From assembly GCF_900048895.1 (NCBI RefSeq), contig NZ_LT160637.1:67385-131384 (forward strand): 64,000 nt of DNA. The letters run 5' to 3'. Under the pieces are notes generated by a model. That model saw only the letters and a list, made by a program, of their open reading frames with translations. It had not been told where the DNA came from and did no database searches. Origin of the DNA: Neglectibacter timonensis (GTDB lineage Bacteria > Bacillota > Clostridia > Oscillospirales > Acutalibacteraceae). Shown piece after piece: positions 50,474-60,222 of the stretch; the first letter of the stretch is position 1, and each line of letters opens with the position of its first letter. Made by a program: the position numbers and the translations under genes.

Positions 50474-53400
50474 TCAACGCTCCAATCCCACAACCTTCCG
50501 TTCCGGGACTTCTTCGCCCTCATCGGGAACGCTGTCAATGAGCGTCTTGTCTTTCTCATCCACTTTCAGCAGGACGTTCAGTTCATTCAATCGGGCGGTT
50601 TTTTCCGCCAGCTCCTCCTCGCGGGCAAAGGGCGCGCCCAATTCAGCGCGGGCATTTTCAAGCTGCCCTTTTGTTTCCTCCAGGCTGCTTTGCTCTGCCT
50701 GCAAGCTCCCCGCAAGGTTTTCAAGGGCATTGTCCAGACGGGCGATATTGCCGAACACATCCGCGCCCAGCGTCACCGTATGGGAGAGGGTGCCTTTCAG
50801 GGTAATGCGGTACTCGTTGCTGATACCATCATAGGCCAGCACCATGGAAAAGCCCCTGTATTCTCCCAGCAAAACCGCGTCGGAGCCAGTCATTTTGCTG
50901 CAAACGTCGATGATAGCTTTGCCAGCGTCCTCTTTTTCGGCATACTGTTTGCCCTCGATCACCATGCCGCAGAAGCCCTCTTGACCTTTCGGATGGGCGG
51001 CTGCCAGCGCCACATCCTTCTCATAGCCCGCAATCCGTTCTGTAATCCGAGCGATGTCTGCCGGGTATTCGCGCAGCACCAGCTCCTCCAGGGAATACCG
51101 CTGATTGAGATAGCTGGCCTTGAGCATATTGAGCTTTGCCACCTCCATATCCAAATTGCATTTTTCAATGATGAGAGGGTTGCCGGTGGCCAGCGCCTTG
51201 ATCTCGGAATAGCTGAGGGCCGTTTCGTCCACATCCTCTGCCACTCGGACAGGGGCCTTGCTGGTCATGATCTGAGCAATGAATTTCTGCTTGTTTTCCA
51301 CAAGCTGGTAAAGGTAAGCGTCAAACGTACCCTCGGTTACATAGCGGAAGATTTCCACCTCCTCGTTTTCATTCCCCTGACGGACAATACGGCCCAGCCG
51401 CTGCTGAAGGTCGGAAGGCCGCCAGGGGCAATCCAGATCGTGCAGGGCGATCAGCCTGTCCTGTACGTTAGTGCCAGCGCCCATCTTCTGAGTGCTTCCC
51501 ATCAGCACTCGTATCTGCCCGGCACGGACTTTCGCAAACAGCGCCTTCTTTTTTACCTCACTGTCGGCGTCATGGATGAACGCGATCTCATCCTCCGGGA
51601 TACCCTGCTCCATGAGCTTCTTTTTCAGATCGTCATATACGTTGAAAGAGCCGTCTTTGGTGGGCGTGGACAGATCGCAGAATACAAGCTGGGTCGAACG
51701 CTGTTCTTTGGTCTGTTCCCAGATTTTGTAGACGTTCCGGGCGCAGACAGCCACCTTGCCGTTTGGGTCGTCGGCAGCCAGCGGGTTGATAAGACGCATA
51801 TCCAGGGCCAGCTTGCGCCCGTCATTGGTAATGCGCAGCATATTGTCCACATGGGGGTCAACGCCTCCATCCCGGATTTTTTCCGCCCGTTCCGCCAGCC
51901 CTTTCACCATCTCCTGCTGAAGCTCGGACGGCTTGATAACCTCTGTGTGAAAGTTGGCCTTTGGCACGGGAAGATGGAGCATATCTGCCGTCTGGATGTC
52001 GGCCACCTGTTTGAAAGCGGCCATCAGCTCCGGCAGATTGAAAAACTTGGCAAACCGGGTCTTGGCCCGATAACCGGTGCCTTCCGGGGACAGCTCGATG
52101 GCGGTGATGGTTTCTCCAAAGTCGCTGGCCCAATCGTCAAAATGGATGAGGCCCATTTCCTGCAACAGCCCGTACTGCAAATACCGCTGGATGGTGTAAA
52201 GCTCCACCATACTGTTCGAGATGGGGGTGCCTGTGGCAAAAATTGTGCCGCGCCCTCCGGTGAGTTCATCCAGATAGCGACATTTCATAAAGAGGTCGGA
52301 ACTTTTCTGCGCTTCGGTCTGGGCGATCCCGCCTACGTTGCGCATTTTCGTCATTAAAAAGAGGTTCTTAAAATAATGGCTCTCATCCACAAACAGGCGG
52401 TCAACGCCGAGCTGCTCAAACGTCACCACATCGTCCTTGCGGCTCTGGTCGTTCAGTTTTTCCAGCTTTGCCTCTAAGGATTTCCGGGTGCGCTCCATCT
52501 GCTTGACGGTGTAGCGTTCCGCCTTCTGTGCTTTGGCCTGTTCAATGCCAAACAGGATTTCATCAATCTGCTGCTGTAAAATGGCCTGCTGGCGCTCGGC
52601 GCTCATGGGGATTTTCTCAAACTGGCTGTGGCCGATGATAACCGCGTCATAGTCGCCGGTGGCAATACGGCTGCAAAACTTCTTGCGGTTTTGTGTTTCA
52701 AAGTCTTTTTTCGTAGCAACCAGAATATTGGCGCTGGGATAGAGCTGGAGCCATTCCGCCGCCCATTGTTCCGTGAGATGGTTTGGCACCACCACAAGCG
52801 ACTTGGTGCAAAGCCCCAGCCGTTTCATCTCCATGGCGGCGGCCACCATTTCAAAGGTTTTGCCCGCGCCTACCTCGTGAGCCAGCAGGGTATTCCCGCC
52901 GTACATAACATGGGCGATGGCATTGATCTGGTGGGGCCGCAGCGTAATTGCCGGGTTCATGCCCTCGAAACGGATATGCTGGCCGTCGTATTCACGGGGA
53001 CGGCTGGAATTGAAGGTTTCGTTGTAGATGGCGCACAGCCGTTCCCTGCGGTCGATGTCTTTCCAAACCCACTCGGAAAACCTCTGCTTGATAAGCTCCT
53101 GCCTGTCCTGGGCGATAGCGGTTTCTTTTTTGTTGAGAACCGGCTTTTTATTGCCATGTTCGTCCTCGATATAATCAAAAACCCGCACATCCTTCTGGTT
53201 CAGGGTTTGCTCCAGGATGTGGTAGGCGCTCATGCGCTTGGTGCCGTAGGTGGTGTTAGCCTTGACATTGGCCCGGTCAAAGTTTTTCTCGGTGATATTC
53301 CACTGGCCGGTGGACTCGGAGCGCAGGATTTTGATACGATTCTGGGCCTGCCCATAGGGAGTGAGCAGCTCCACCATAAACTGCTGATATACGTCGATAG

Positions 53401-56400
53401 GAACCCAATTCGCGCCAATACGCACACCGATCTCCCCAGCGCCCAGGTCGTGAGGCTGGACAGCCTCCAAAGCCTCCACCTGTTTACGGGCGGCTGCCTT
53501 TTGGCTGTCCGGGGCCGCCTCCAGAAAGGCTTTTGCCATCCGCAGCTTGCGGCGTACATTCCCCGAAAGGTATTCGTCCGCCGTCACGGGGGAAAAGGCT
53601 TGCAGGCTGAGGGAAGCTCCCCGCAGCCTGTCCGGGTTTTCCGGGCCTTCGATGTTGCGGAAAATCACGCCGGAAAGCTCGGCCTCCAGTTCCTCCGGGG
53701 ATTTGCCGGAAAGCTGGGCCATATACTCCATGTCTACACGGGCTTTCTCTGCAATCGAAACAGCCAGGGCCTCGCTGGCGGTGTCCACGCTGGTCACAGC
53801 CACATGGGGCCGGATGGTGCGTTTGGTGAACATATCCGTTTTTCTTTTTAGGCTGCCATCTTCGTCCAGCACCTCCAGAGAACACAAAAGGCAATAGCTG
53901 GAGTCCTCCGAAAAGGCCAGTTTATTGCCCCGGCTGCTGATAAGGCCGTATTTTTTTGTGAAGCTGTCATACAGGGTATTGAGCTTTGCCTGCTCCTCTT
54001 TGACGTCTGCGTCCGGATAGCCTTCGGTCTGGTAGTCGATGAGCCGGCGCACACATTCCCGCAGCTCGATCATGCCCCGGATTCGGTTTTCCGCCGTCAC
54101 GGATACCTCCAAAGGGTGCATACGGCTGTTTTCCCGATAGTACACCTGTCCATCCACAACGGTATAACTAAAGTTCCTGACATTCGGGTCGGCGGGGATG
54201 GAGCGGTCTTCCTCCTCGTCCAGTTCCTCCAGCTCGTAGGGCTTGATCTCCGCCTGCAAAAACTGGACGGCTTCGGCAAGCAGCTCTGACAGGTCGGCCC
54301 CCTCGCGGGCTTTGCAGGCGCTGTCCGGGCCAAACCGCGTGGATTCCATCACCATGTCGCCTAAAACCATCTCCGGGTGCTGCACAAAATAGCTGTTCAT
54401 GCGGATGCCGTTTTCATCCGTATCCAAATGCAGCCAATCCGGCTCCAAATCCGTGATATGGTCGCGCTTTTGCAGAAAGAGGATGTCGCTGGTGACTTTT
54501 GTTCCGGCATTTTGCTTGAAGGTGTTGTCCGGCAGGCGGATAGCGCCAATCAAATCGGCGCGCTGGGCCAGATATTTGCGGACGGCAGAGTTTTCCTTGT
54601 CCATGGTTCCCTTGCTGGTAACAAAAGCAATAACCCCTCCGGGCCGCACCTTGTCCAGCGCCTTCCCAAAGAAATAGTCGTGGATGAGCCAGTGGTGCTT
54701 GTCGTACCGCTTATCTATCACCTTGAAATCCCCAAAGGGGACGTTGCCCACCGCTACATCAAAGAAGCTGTCGGGCATTTGCACCTTTTCAAAGCCGTTC
54801 ACGGAAATGCTGGCATTCTGGTAAAGCTGCTGGGCGATTCTGCCGCTGATACTGTCCAGCTCCACACCGTAGGTTTTGCTGCCTGCCATATCTGCCGGGA
54901 GAAGCCCCAAAAAGTTGCCGGTGCCGCAGGATGGCTCTAAGATATTGCCCTGCTGGAAGCCCATCTGGGAGAGAGCCTTGTAGATTCCCCGGATGACAAC
55001 GGGCGGGGTATAAAAGGCGGTGAGGGAGCTGGCCCTTGCCGCCGCGTACTCGTCCTCGTCCAAAAGGCTTTTCAGTTCCTGGTAATGGGGGCTGGTTTCT
55101 TCAAAGCAGTCCGCAAGGCCACCCCAGCCCACATAGCGGGATAGCGCCTCCTGTTCTTCCGGGGTAGCCAGCCGTTCCTCGGCCTCGATCTGCTTCAAGG
55201 TACGGATGGCGGCTGCGTTAGCTGCATATTTTTCGCTGGGTGTGCCATGCCCCAGGGCGTCATCAGTGATATGAAAATCATGGCGCTGTTCCCTGGGGAT
55301 TTCCGGGTGTAGAGGGGCAAAGGTCACGCGCTCACGGCGGGGGCGCTTGGGCAACTGCGGGAGCATTCTTTCTTTTAGAGGTTGTAATTCTGCCTGTTCC
55401 TCTGGGGAGAGAGCCTGTGCAGCTTGCTCGATTGCATATTGATTGGGGAAGTTCCTGAAAACGCACAGCCATCTGTTTTCATGAATGTCATAGACGGCAG
55501 CGCCCTCGTAGGCAAAGTCGCTTTCCCCCTCCATAACGCCGTCCACATACTTCTGTGCAGCCTGTTCCGCTTCTGCAAGCGTTTGATACCTCTGCTTGTC
55601 TACAAACCCTTTCTCCTCGTTAGGATACACGACTACTTGATAAGGCGGGGCCATCAGGCGGTCATAGCGCCCTATATCCTCCGGGGCAAGCCATTCCGGT
55701 TTTTCAGGGAGAGCAGCATATAATTCCCGCATTTTATCAAGATGCGTTCTTACATATCCAGACCAAAGGTGCTTTTCCGCCCGTTTGCCAGCCCCCAGAA
55801 AGTAATCGCAGTCGGCTTTTAGGCGGCTCAACAGCCGGTAATTCTCCTGAGAAGCCGGATCACCGTTAAAAATGTGGATGGATTCCAGTTCTTCCTCTGA
55901 AGCAGAGATAAGGTTATCAAAGACCAGTTCCTCCAGCTCGTTTTGGATGAGTTCCTCCAGGCTCTTGTACTGCCTGCGCTCCAGGAATTCGCCGTTCAGA
56001 TACCTCTCTATGCGGAAGTTGACCAGATCAGCGTTGACCTGGATGGGGATTTTCTCATCTGTAATAGTGGTGTAGGCAAGACCCACATTCCCCAGGTCGC
56101 TGAAATCAGCAGGCTCGTTGTATTCATCCTCACAAAACTCGTTAATCAGATCCTTTGCCTTTTCCAGAAGTTCTGTATCCGGTTCCTCTGTCAAAAACTC
56201 ACGCTCAATAAAGCCTGCAATTTCCCGGTTGCTTCCTTCGCCTCCGTGGGCTTGGTATTCGGCAATGCCGTCTGCGATCAATTCTTCGGAAGCCACAAAC
56301 CCAGCTTCTTCCAGATACCCCGCAATTTCTTCCCGCTGGGCCTGTTCCGGGGTGAGTGCCGGGGGCAGCTCCTCCATTTCTTCTATACAAAGGGTGATGT

Positions 56401-59400
56401 CTGCCGCGATTTCTTCCTCCGGGTCGGCATGGTCGAGGAAAGATTGCAGAAGCCTTCGGATTTCCTCACGCCGGGCCGGGTCATGGAGCTGTTCTGCAAT
56501 GGTTTCTACTGCCTGCGCGTCGGTATCCCCATAGCCCATCCGGGAGCCGTCAAACTCGCCAATAAAATACAGCACTTGGGCCGCCAGCTTGGAATAGGGG
56601 TCTGCGGCTTCTTCTTTTTGGGGTGGTTCCTGCACTTTGGGCGGCGTGTGAAACACGGGCGCGTCCTGAGTGGCGGAAACCGTCATTTCTGAGGTGTCGG
56701 CAATATGCTGAATCTGATCCCGCACCGTCTGGGGCATTTCCTCATCATAAAATTGCACGGTGCGGTCGGGGGCGATATGGGCCACCGTTTTGTAATCCCC
56801 GTGTTCTTCCTCCAGCCTGTTCCAGACAGTGAGGCCGTTCCCCAGATGTCCATAGCCCAGGTCATAGGCTTTTTCCGGGGGCATGGCGGGGGCCGCAGGC
56901 TCCTTGTGTTCCGCAAAGAGGGTAAAAGTACCCTGCCGGAACGCAGAAAGGTTTTCAAAGGCTGTTTGCCGCCACTTATACATCCGGTCGTCCTGCGGGG
57001 TGGCTTCCCACACCGGCACCATCATCTGGTAGATTTCCTCCACGCGGGCCGGGTCGTCAAGCTGCGGCTCGATGAGCTTCACCGCGTCCCAATAGTCAAA
57101 GCCAAACGGATAGGGGTGCGGCTGCTCCTGGGGTACGTTCTCAAAGAAAGTGTGGATGTTCCGGGCAAGCTGGTGTTTTTCATACTGCGGCATAGCGGCC
57201 CGGTCATCCTCGGATAAAAACCGCCCCTGGGCGATCATGGCGCTGACGCGCTTTTCCACCGCGTTCCATTTCAGCTCCACCTTGGCGTAAGGCTCTGTGA
57301 TACTGCCATGGCTGAAATGGACGCCCTTGCCGGGCTGATAGGTCACGTTGTCATTTCCGCCATGATACCCGCTGTATTCCCCATGGTAATTCTTTAAGAA
57401 ATCCTCGCGCTCCCTGCGGTCTGTGTGGTTGCGGTAAAAGGAATACACTGCCAGCCGGTAGTCGGTGCTGCGTTTTCCTCCGCGCAAAAGTCTGTCAATC
57501 TCATCCATGGAGATATACAAACGCCGCTGAGGGTCATAACTTTCAGCGGCGGTAAAGTGCAGAGGTTCCCGCTGTAAATCTGTAAGCTGTGCTTGCAGCA
57601 CAAGAGGCCGATAAAAACGGAAACGCAGAATGTCCGGGTTATCCTGATAGGCTGCGGCAAACGCTTCATATTCGGAGAGGATGGCCTGTAAGCTATCTTC
57701 CCGGCCTAACAGCCCTGCGATTTCCTCCACTGCCTCCGGGAATCCACCTGGTTTATCATAGATGGCTCGCAATGAGGGGAAAAACCGCTTTTCTTCATCC
57801 TCAATGTCACGGAACATCAGCAGCAGCCGGTCGGCCAGGTCATGGATTTCATAGTGATCTACTTGGTCAAGCTCGCTCTGGGGCATATACCGCCCCAGCT
57901 CCAGCAGTTCCCGGATACGGGCTGCCGCCTGTTCCCAGGAGATAAGCGTGGCGCTGGAACCCTGGGCGCTCTCGCCCCCGGCTATGCGGATTCCTTCGGC
58001 ATTGTACCAGACAGCATACTTGCGCCCATCCAGACAGAAGCCCGCGCCGTTTTCCCCATAGTGTTCTGCAAGGAAACGGGCGTTGTCTGGCTTATCCTTT
58101 TTGAAATAGGCGCAGATGGTGAGGCGGCTGTTCTCATGGTTGGAGCCGATACAAAGTGCCTCATCGATCACCTGCTGGGGCAGCGCATGAGAAAAGAGGG
58201 AAATCTGGTTTCCGCCTTCCGACTGCGGCTGGCTGAAAACTCCAAAATCAAAGAGGGACATCTGCTGGCCCTCCTGTGTGGGGAGCTTGCGGATGTCCGT
58301 CTGGATAAAGTATTCTTTTTTGTCGATGAGCTGGGCTGTCCATTCCGCCACCAAACCCCAGGAAAACACGGCTTCTTTGGTGCGAGATGGGTAAGAGCCT
58401 TCCCACATGAGCAGCCCGTCCTCCTGCGGCTTATACCCCAGGCGCTGCCCATCTGCAATGATTTCGGTGTACCTGTCCTGGTAAGCCGTTTTCAGATAAT
58501 CGGCCCGTTCCTGCGTATCCTGGTGGACGGAGAAGAAAAGCTCGATCTGCTGTTTCTTATACTTGAGGTCATCGTCCTTATTGGCGATAACGGCCATGAT
58601 CTGCTTTTCATCCAAAAAAGCGGGCAGCTCTGGGCTGTCCGCTTCCTCTGCATTTAGGGTGCTGGGCTGTTCCGGTTCGGAAATTAGTTGTAAATCAGCT
58701 CTTTCAGTATGATCTCCTCCGCTGCGTTCTGAAGGTTGTTCATCAGCCCTACCCACTTCATCGGGTCGCGCTCCTTCAGCTCCTCCGTCACGCCGTTCTC
58801 TTTGGCCATCTGTGTCACCATCTGCTCCATCTGGCGCTGGGCCGTCTGCTCGATCTCCGCCAGATGGCTGGAGAGCTGCCCGCTGGTCAACAGGTTCGTG
58901 TAGGTGATCCTGCGGTGTTCTTTCAGAAACTTCTTCCGAAGCAATGCGTATTTCCCAGAGGGAGCCTCCGGCTCCTGCGGGGGCAGAAGGTTCGGCAGGT
59001 TGTAGTCGCCCTGTCTCGTGTATGTGATCCCGTTCATTCTCAAAACTCCTTTCTGACGGCTGGTTTCTCTGTTCAGTTACAGCATACTGGATTTGCGGCT
59101 GGCCTGCAAATGTGCGATTCTCTTTTTGGGGCTGTCTTTGCAGGGCGAGGACGGTGCGGGAAATCTCGGAAAGGCACATCTGGGAGATGTCGCCGGTGGC
59201 CACGCCCAGGGCGTTGAGGGTTTCCGGCGTGTTAAAATTCAGCACATCCCGGAAATCCTCATCCTCAAAGGTTCCGGCAGGGTCAAGGCCGCAGCGCACC
59301 ATGAGCATATATCCAATGCTGTTTTCCAGGGCCTTGCGGTACAGGACTTCCACGTTGTATTCGTCCAATTCCTCTAAAAAGCTGCCTTCCGTAACGGTTT

Positions 59401-59884
59401 TCAGTTCGGAGAGGTAGTCCTGGATGTTATCCTCCACTGCGTTTTTCGCCGCAGAGAGCAGGGCCGCGCCCAAATCCTCCTTATGCTCCAGCTCGCCAAA
59501 GCTGTTCTCCAGCGTTTCGATGATTTCCGGTTCATATTCCGGCCTCACAGCCCAAAGAGGGATGGACTGGGGGAAGTTCCCCTCATGGGTGTCGGAAATG
59601 TCAAAGTAATATTTCAGCCGGGGCCTGCCCGTATGCTCGCCGTCAAAAACAGCAATGCCATTCGCGCCCCGGTTTACCCAGCGCCCAAACCGTTTATTCC
59701 ATCGCTCGATCTCCAGGACGGCGGTGGCGTCCGGGCGCTGGGCATAGACAAGCAACTGCTCATCAAAGGAAAGACGGTAGTTGCGGCAGGCTGAGGCAAG
59801 AAATGCCTGCCACTGTGCCGGAGCTGTCACACTTCGCTGGGTTTCATGGTACAGCTCCGTCAATGCTTTGTATCGTATCGCCAT
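50474..59884 (-). CDS. Giant SNF2-type helicase / N6-DNA methylase-like ICE protein
   Basis: A 3136-aa protein, the largest in the window. N-terminal region related to LtrC-type ICE proteins (FDEQLLVYAQRPDAT), a hydrophilic low-complexity linker (about residues 280-410), several domains of unknown function, then an N6-methylase-like Rossmann region with an NVPFG motif (near 1713, an NPPY relative) and a superfamily 2 helicase with Walker A HEVGAGKT (near 2339), DESHYFKN (near 2500) and the QQRLGRIVRQG arginine finger (near 2826). A coiled-coil tail ends it. Widespread in Tn1549-type ICEs; perhaps protects or processes incoming DNA. ATG at 59884 follows AGGAGGTG. tnpV lies inside the linker in another frame. 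Confidence 0.9.
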   Translation of the reverse strand: MAIRYKALTELYHETQRSVTAPAQWQAFLASACRNYRLSFDEQLLVYAQRPDATAVLEIERWNKRFGRWVNRGANGIAVFDGEHTGRPRLKYYFDISDTHEGNFPQSIPLWAVRPEYEPEIIETLENSFGELEHKEDLGAALLSAAKNAVEDNIQDYLSELKTVTEGSFLEELDEYNVEVLYRKALENSIGYMLMVRCGLDPAGTFEDEDFRDVLNFNTPETLNALGVATGDISQMCLSEISRTVLALQRQPQKENRTFAGQPQIQYAVTEQRNQPSERSFENERDHIHETGRLQPAEPSAPAGAGGSLWEIRIASEEVSERTPQDHLHEPVDQRAALQPSGGDRADGPAPDGADGDTDGQRERRDGGAEGARPDEVGRADEQPSERSGGDHTERADLQLISEPEQPSTLNAEEADSPELPAFLDEKQIMAVIANKDDDLKYKKQQIELFFSVHQDTQERADYLKTAYQDRYTEIIADGQRLGYKPQEDGLLMWEGSYPSRTKEAVFSWGLVAEWTAQLIDKKEYFIQTDIRKLPTQEGQQMSLFDFGVFSQPQSEGGNQISLFSHALPQQVIDEALCIGSNHENSRLTICAYFKKDKPDNARFLAEHYGENGAGFCLDGRKYAVWYNAEGIRIAGGESAQGSSATLISWEQAAARIRELLELGRYMPQSELDQVDHYEIHDLADRLLLMFRDIEDEEKRFFPSLRAIYDKPGGFPEAVEEIAGLLGREDSLQAILSEYEAFAAAYQDNPDILRFRFYRPLVLQAQLTDLQREPLHFTAAESYDPQRRLYISMDEIDRLLRGGKRSTDYRLAVYSFYRNHTDRREREDFLKNYHGEYSGYHGGNDNVTYQPGKGVHFSHGSITEPYAKVELKWNAVEKRVSAMIAQGRFLSEDDRAAMPQYEKHQLARNIHTFFENVPQEQPHPYPFGFDYWDAVKLIEPQLDDPARVEEIYQMMVPVWEATPQDDRMYKWRQTAFENLSAFRQGTFTLFAEHKEPAAPAMPPEKAYDLGYGHLGNGLTVWNRLEEEHGDYKTVAHIAPDRTVQFYDEEMPQTVRDQIQHIADTSEMTVSATQDAPVFHTPPKVQEPPQKEEAADPYSKLAAQVLYFIGEFDGSRMGYGDTDAQAVETIAEQLHDPARREEIRRLLQSFLDHADPEEEIAADITLCIEEMEELPPALTPEQAQREEIAGYLEEAGFVASEELIADGIAEYQAHGGEGSNREIAGFIEREFLTEEPDTELLEKAKDLINEFCEDEYNEPADFSDLGNVGLAYTTITDEKIPIQVNADLVNFRIERYLNGEFLERRQYKSLEELIQNELEELVFDNLISASEEELESIHIFNGDPASQENYRLLSRLKADCDYFLGAGKRAEKHLWSGYVRTHLDKMRELYAALPEKPEWLAPEDIGRYDRLMAPPYQVVVYPNEEKGFVDKQRYQTLAEAEQAAQKYVDGVMEGESDFAYEGAAVYDIHENRWLCVFRNFPNQYAIEQAAQALSPEEQAELQPLKERMLPQLPKRPRRERVTFAPLHPEIPREQRHDFHITDDALGHGTPSEKYAANAAAIRTLKQIEAEERLATPEEQEALSRYVGWGGLADCFEETSPHYQELKSLLDEDEYAAARASSLTAFYTPPVVIRGIYKALSQMGFQQGNILEPSCGTGNFLGLLPADMAGSKTYGVELDSISGRIAQQLYQNASISVNGFEKVQMPDSFFDVAVGNVPFGDFKVIDKRYDKHHWLIHDYFFGKALDKVRPGGVIAFVTSKGTMDKENSAVRKYLAQRADLIGAIRLPDNTFKQNAGTKVTSDILFLQKRDHITDLEPDWLHLDTDENGIRMNSYFVQHPEMVLGDMVMESTRFGPDSACKAREGADLSELLAEAVQFLQAEIKPYELEELDEEEDRSIPADPNVRNFSYTVVDGQVYYRENSRMHPLEVSVTAENRIRGMIELRECVRRLIDYQTEGYPDADVKEEQAKLNTLYDSFTKKYGLISSRGNKLAFSEDSSYCLLCSLEVLDEDGSLKRKTDMFTKRTIRPHVAVTSVDTASEALAVSIAEKARVDMEYMAQLSGKSPEELEAELSGVIFRNIEGPENPDRLRGASLSLQAFSPVTADEYLSGNVRRKLRMAKAFLEAAPDSQKAAARKQVEALEAVQPHDLGAGEIGVRIGANWVPIDVYQQFMVELLTPYGQAQNRIKILRSESTGQWNITEKNFDRANVKANTTYGTKRMSAYHILEQTLNQKDVRVFDYIEDEHGNKKPVLNKKETAIAQDRQELIKQRFSEWVWKDIDRRERLCAIYNETFNSSRPREYDGQHIRFEGMNPAITLRPHQINAIAHVMYGGNTLLAHEVGAGKTFEMVAAAMEMKRLGLCTKSLVVVPNHLTEQWAAEWLQLYPSANILVATKKDFETQNRKKFCSRIATGDYDAVIIGHSQFEKIPMSAERQQAILQQQIDEILFGIEQAKAQKAERYTVKQMERTRKSLEAKLEKLNDQSRKDDVVTFEQLGVDRLFVDESHYFKNLFLMTKMRNVGGIAQTEAQKSSDLFMKCRYLDELTGGRGTIFATGTPISNSMVELYTIQRYLQYGLLQEMGLIHFDDWASDFGETITAIELSPEGTGYRAKTRFAKFFNLPELMAAFKQVADIQTADMLHLPVPKANFHTEVIKPSELQQEMVKGLAERAEKIRDGGVDPHVDNMLRITNDGRKLALDMRLINPLAADDPNGKVAVCARNVYKIWEQTKEQRSTQLVFCDLSTPTKDGSFNVYDDLKKKLMEQGIPEDEIAFIHDADSEVKKKALFAKVRAGQIRVLMGSTQKMGAGTNVQDRLIALHDLDCPWRPSDLQQRLGRIVRQGNENEEVEIFRYVTEGTFDAYLYQLVENKQKFIAQIMTSKAPVRVAEDVDETALSYSEIKALATGNPLIIEKCNLDMEVAKLNMLKASYLNQRYSLEELVLREYPADIARITERIAGYEKDVALAAAHPKGQEGFCGMVIEGKQYAEKEDAGKAIIDVCSKMTGSDAVLLGEYRGFSMVLAYDGISNEYRITLKGTLSHTVTLGADVFGNIARLDNALENLAGSLQAEQSSLEETKGQLENARAELGAPFAREEELAEKTARLNELNVLLKVDEKDKTLIDSVPDEGEEVPERKVVGLER
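58684..59037 (-). CDS. tnpV: TnpV-family protein encoded inside the helicase gene
   Basis: A 117-aa protein in a different frame of the same strand, entirely inside the helicase coding region. It matches the TnpV family of clostridial transposons: MNGITYTRQGDYNLPNLLPP, KYALLRKKFLKEHRRITYTNLLTSG, LAEIEQTAQRQMEQMVTQMA and DPMKWVGLMNNLQNAAEEII. ATG at 59037 has its own AAGGAG 8 bases upstream. In the helicase frame the overlap (about codons 282-400) is low-complexity Glu/Arg/Gly/Asp-rich linker, which tolerates double coding. Function of TnpV is unknown. Confidence 0.8.
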   Translation of the reverse strand: MNGITYTRQGDYNLPNLLPPQEPEAPSGKYALLRKKFLKEHRRITYTNLLTSGQLSSHLAEIEQTAQRQMEQMVTQMAKENGVTEELKERDPMKWVGLMNNLQNAAEEIILKELIYN

Positions 59885-59904
59885 CGGTTGCACCTCCTTT
59901 TTTG

Positions 59905-60213
59905 TTATTCTTTTTCTGTGTTTTTCAGCTCCGCGCTGTAATCTCGATCCGGGTCATACTGCCTGCAAAGGGTAAGCAGAAGCAGCCAGATGGTTTCTCC
60001 GGCTTCGCTGGGGTACAGCCGCAGATCCACGCAGGACGCTCCATATCCATCTGTAAAAGGCGTTCCGTAGGCCATACATTTGGAGAACAGCCGTTGTGCC
60101 ATCTGGCGGTATTCCTCATACGGATTGTTTTGGGCGTGTTCACGCAGAAGCGTAAGCAGAAGATTAAACCATGTGGTGTGTGTTTCCAGTTTTACGGGCG
60201 GCAGATTTGCCAT
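59905..60213 (-). CDS. Small ICE protein, unknown
   Basis: A 102-aa protein rich in Leu, Tyr and Arg (THTTWFNLLLTLLREHAQNN, then YGASCVDLRLYPSEAGETIWLL). ATG at 60213, SD AGGTGAG. The next gene downstream is the helicase, 20 bp away. No family recognised. Confidence 0.6.
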   Translation of the reverse strand: MANLPPVKLETHTTWFNLLLTLLREHAQNNPYEEYRQMAQRLFSKCMAYGTPFTDGYGASCVDLRLYPSEAGETIWLLLLTLCRQYDPDRDYSAELKNTEKE

Positions 60214-60222
60214 TTTTCTCAC

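Noticed and set aside
50690-53851. Plus-strand frames of 555 and 407 aa opposite the helicase
   Set aside because: GC-rich antisense shadows of a strongly conserved minus-strand gene, without SD or domain signal.
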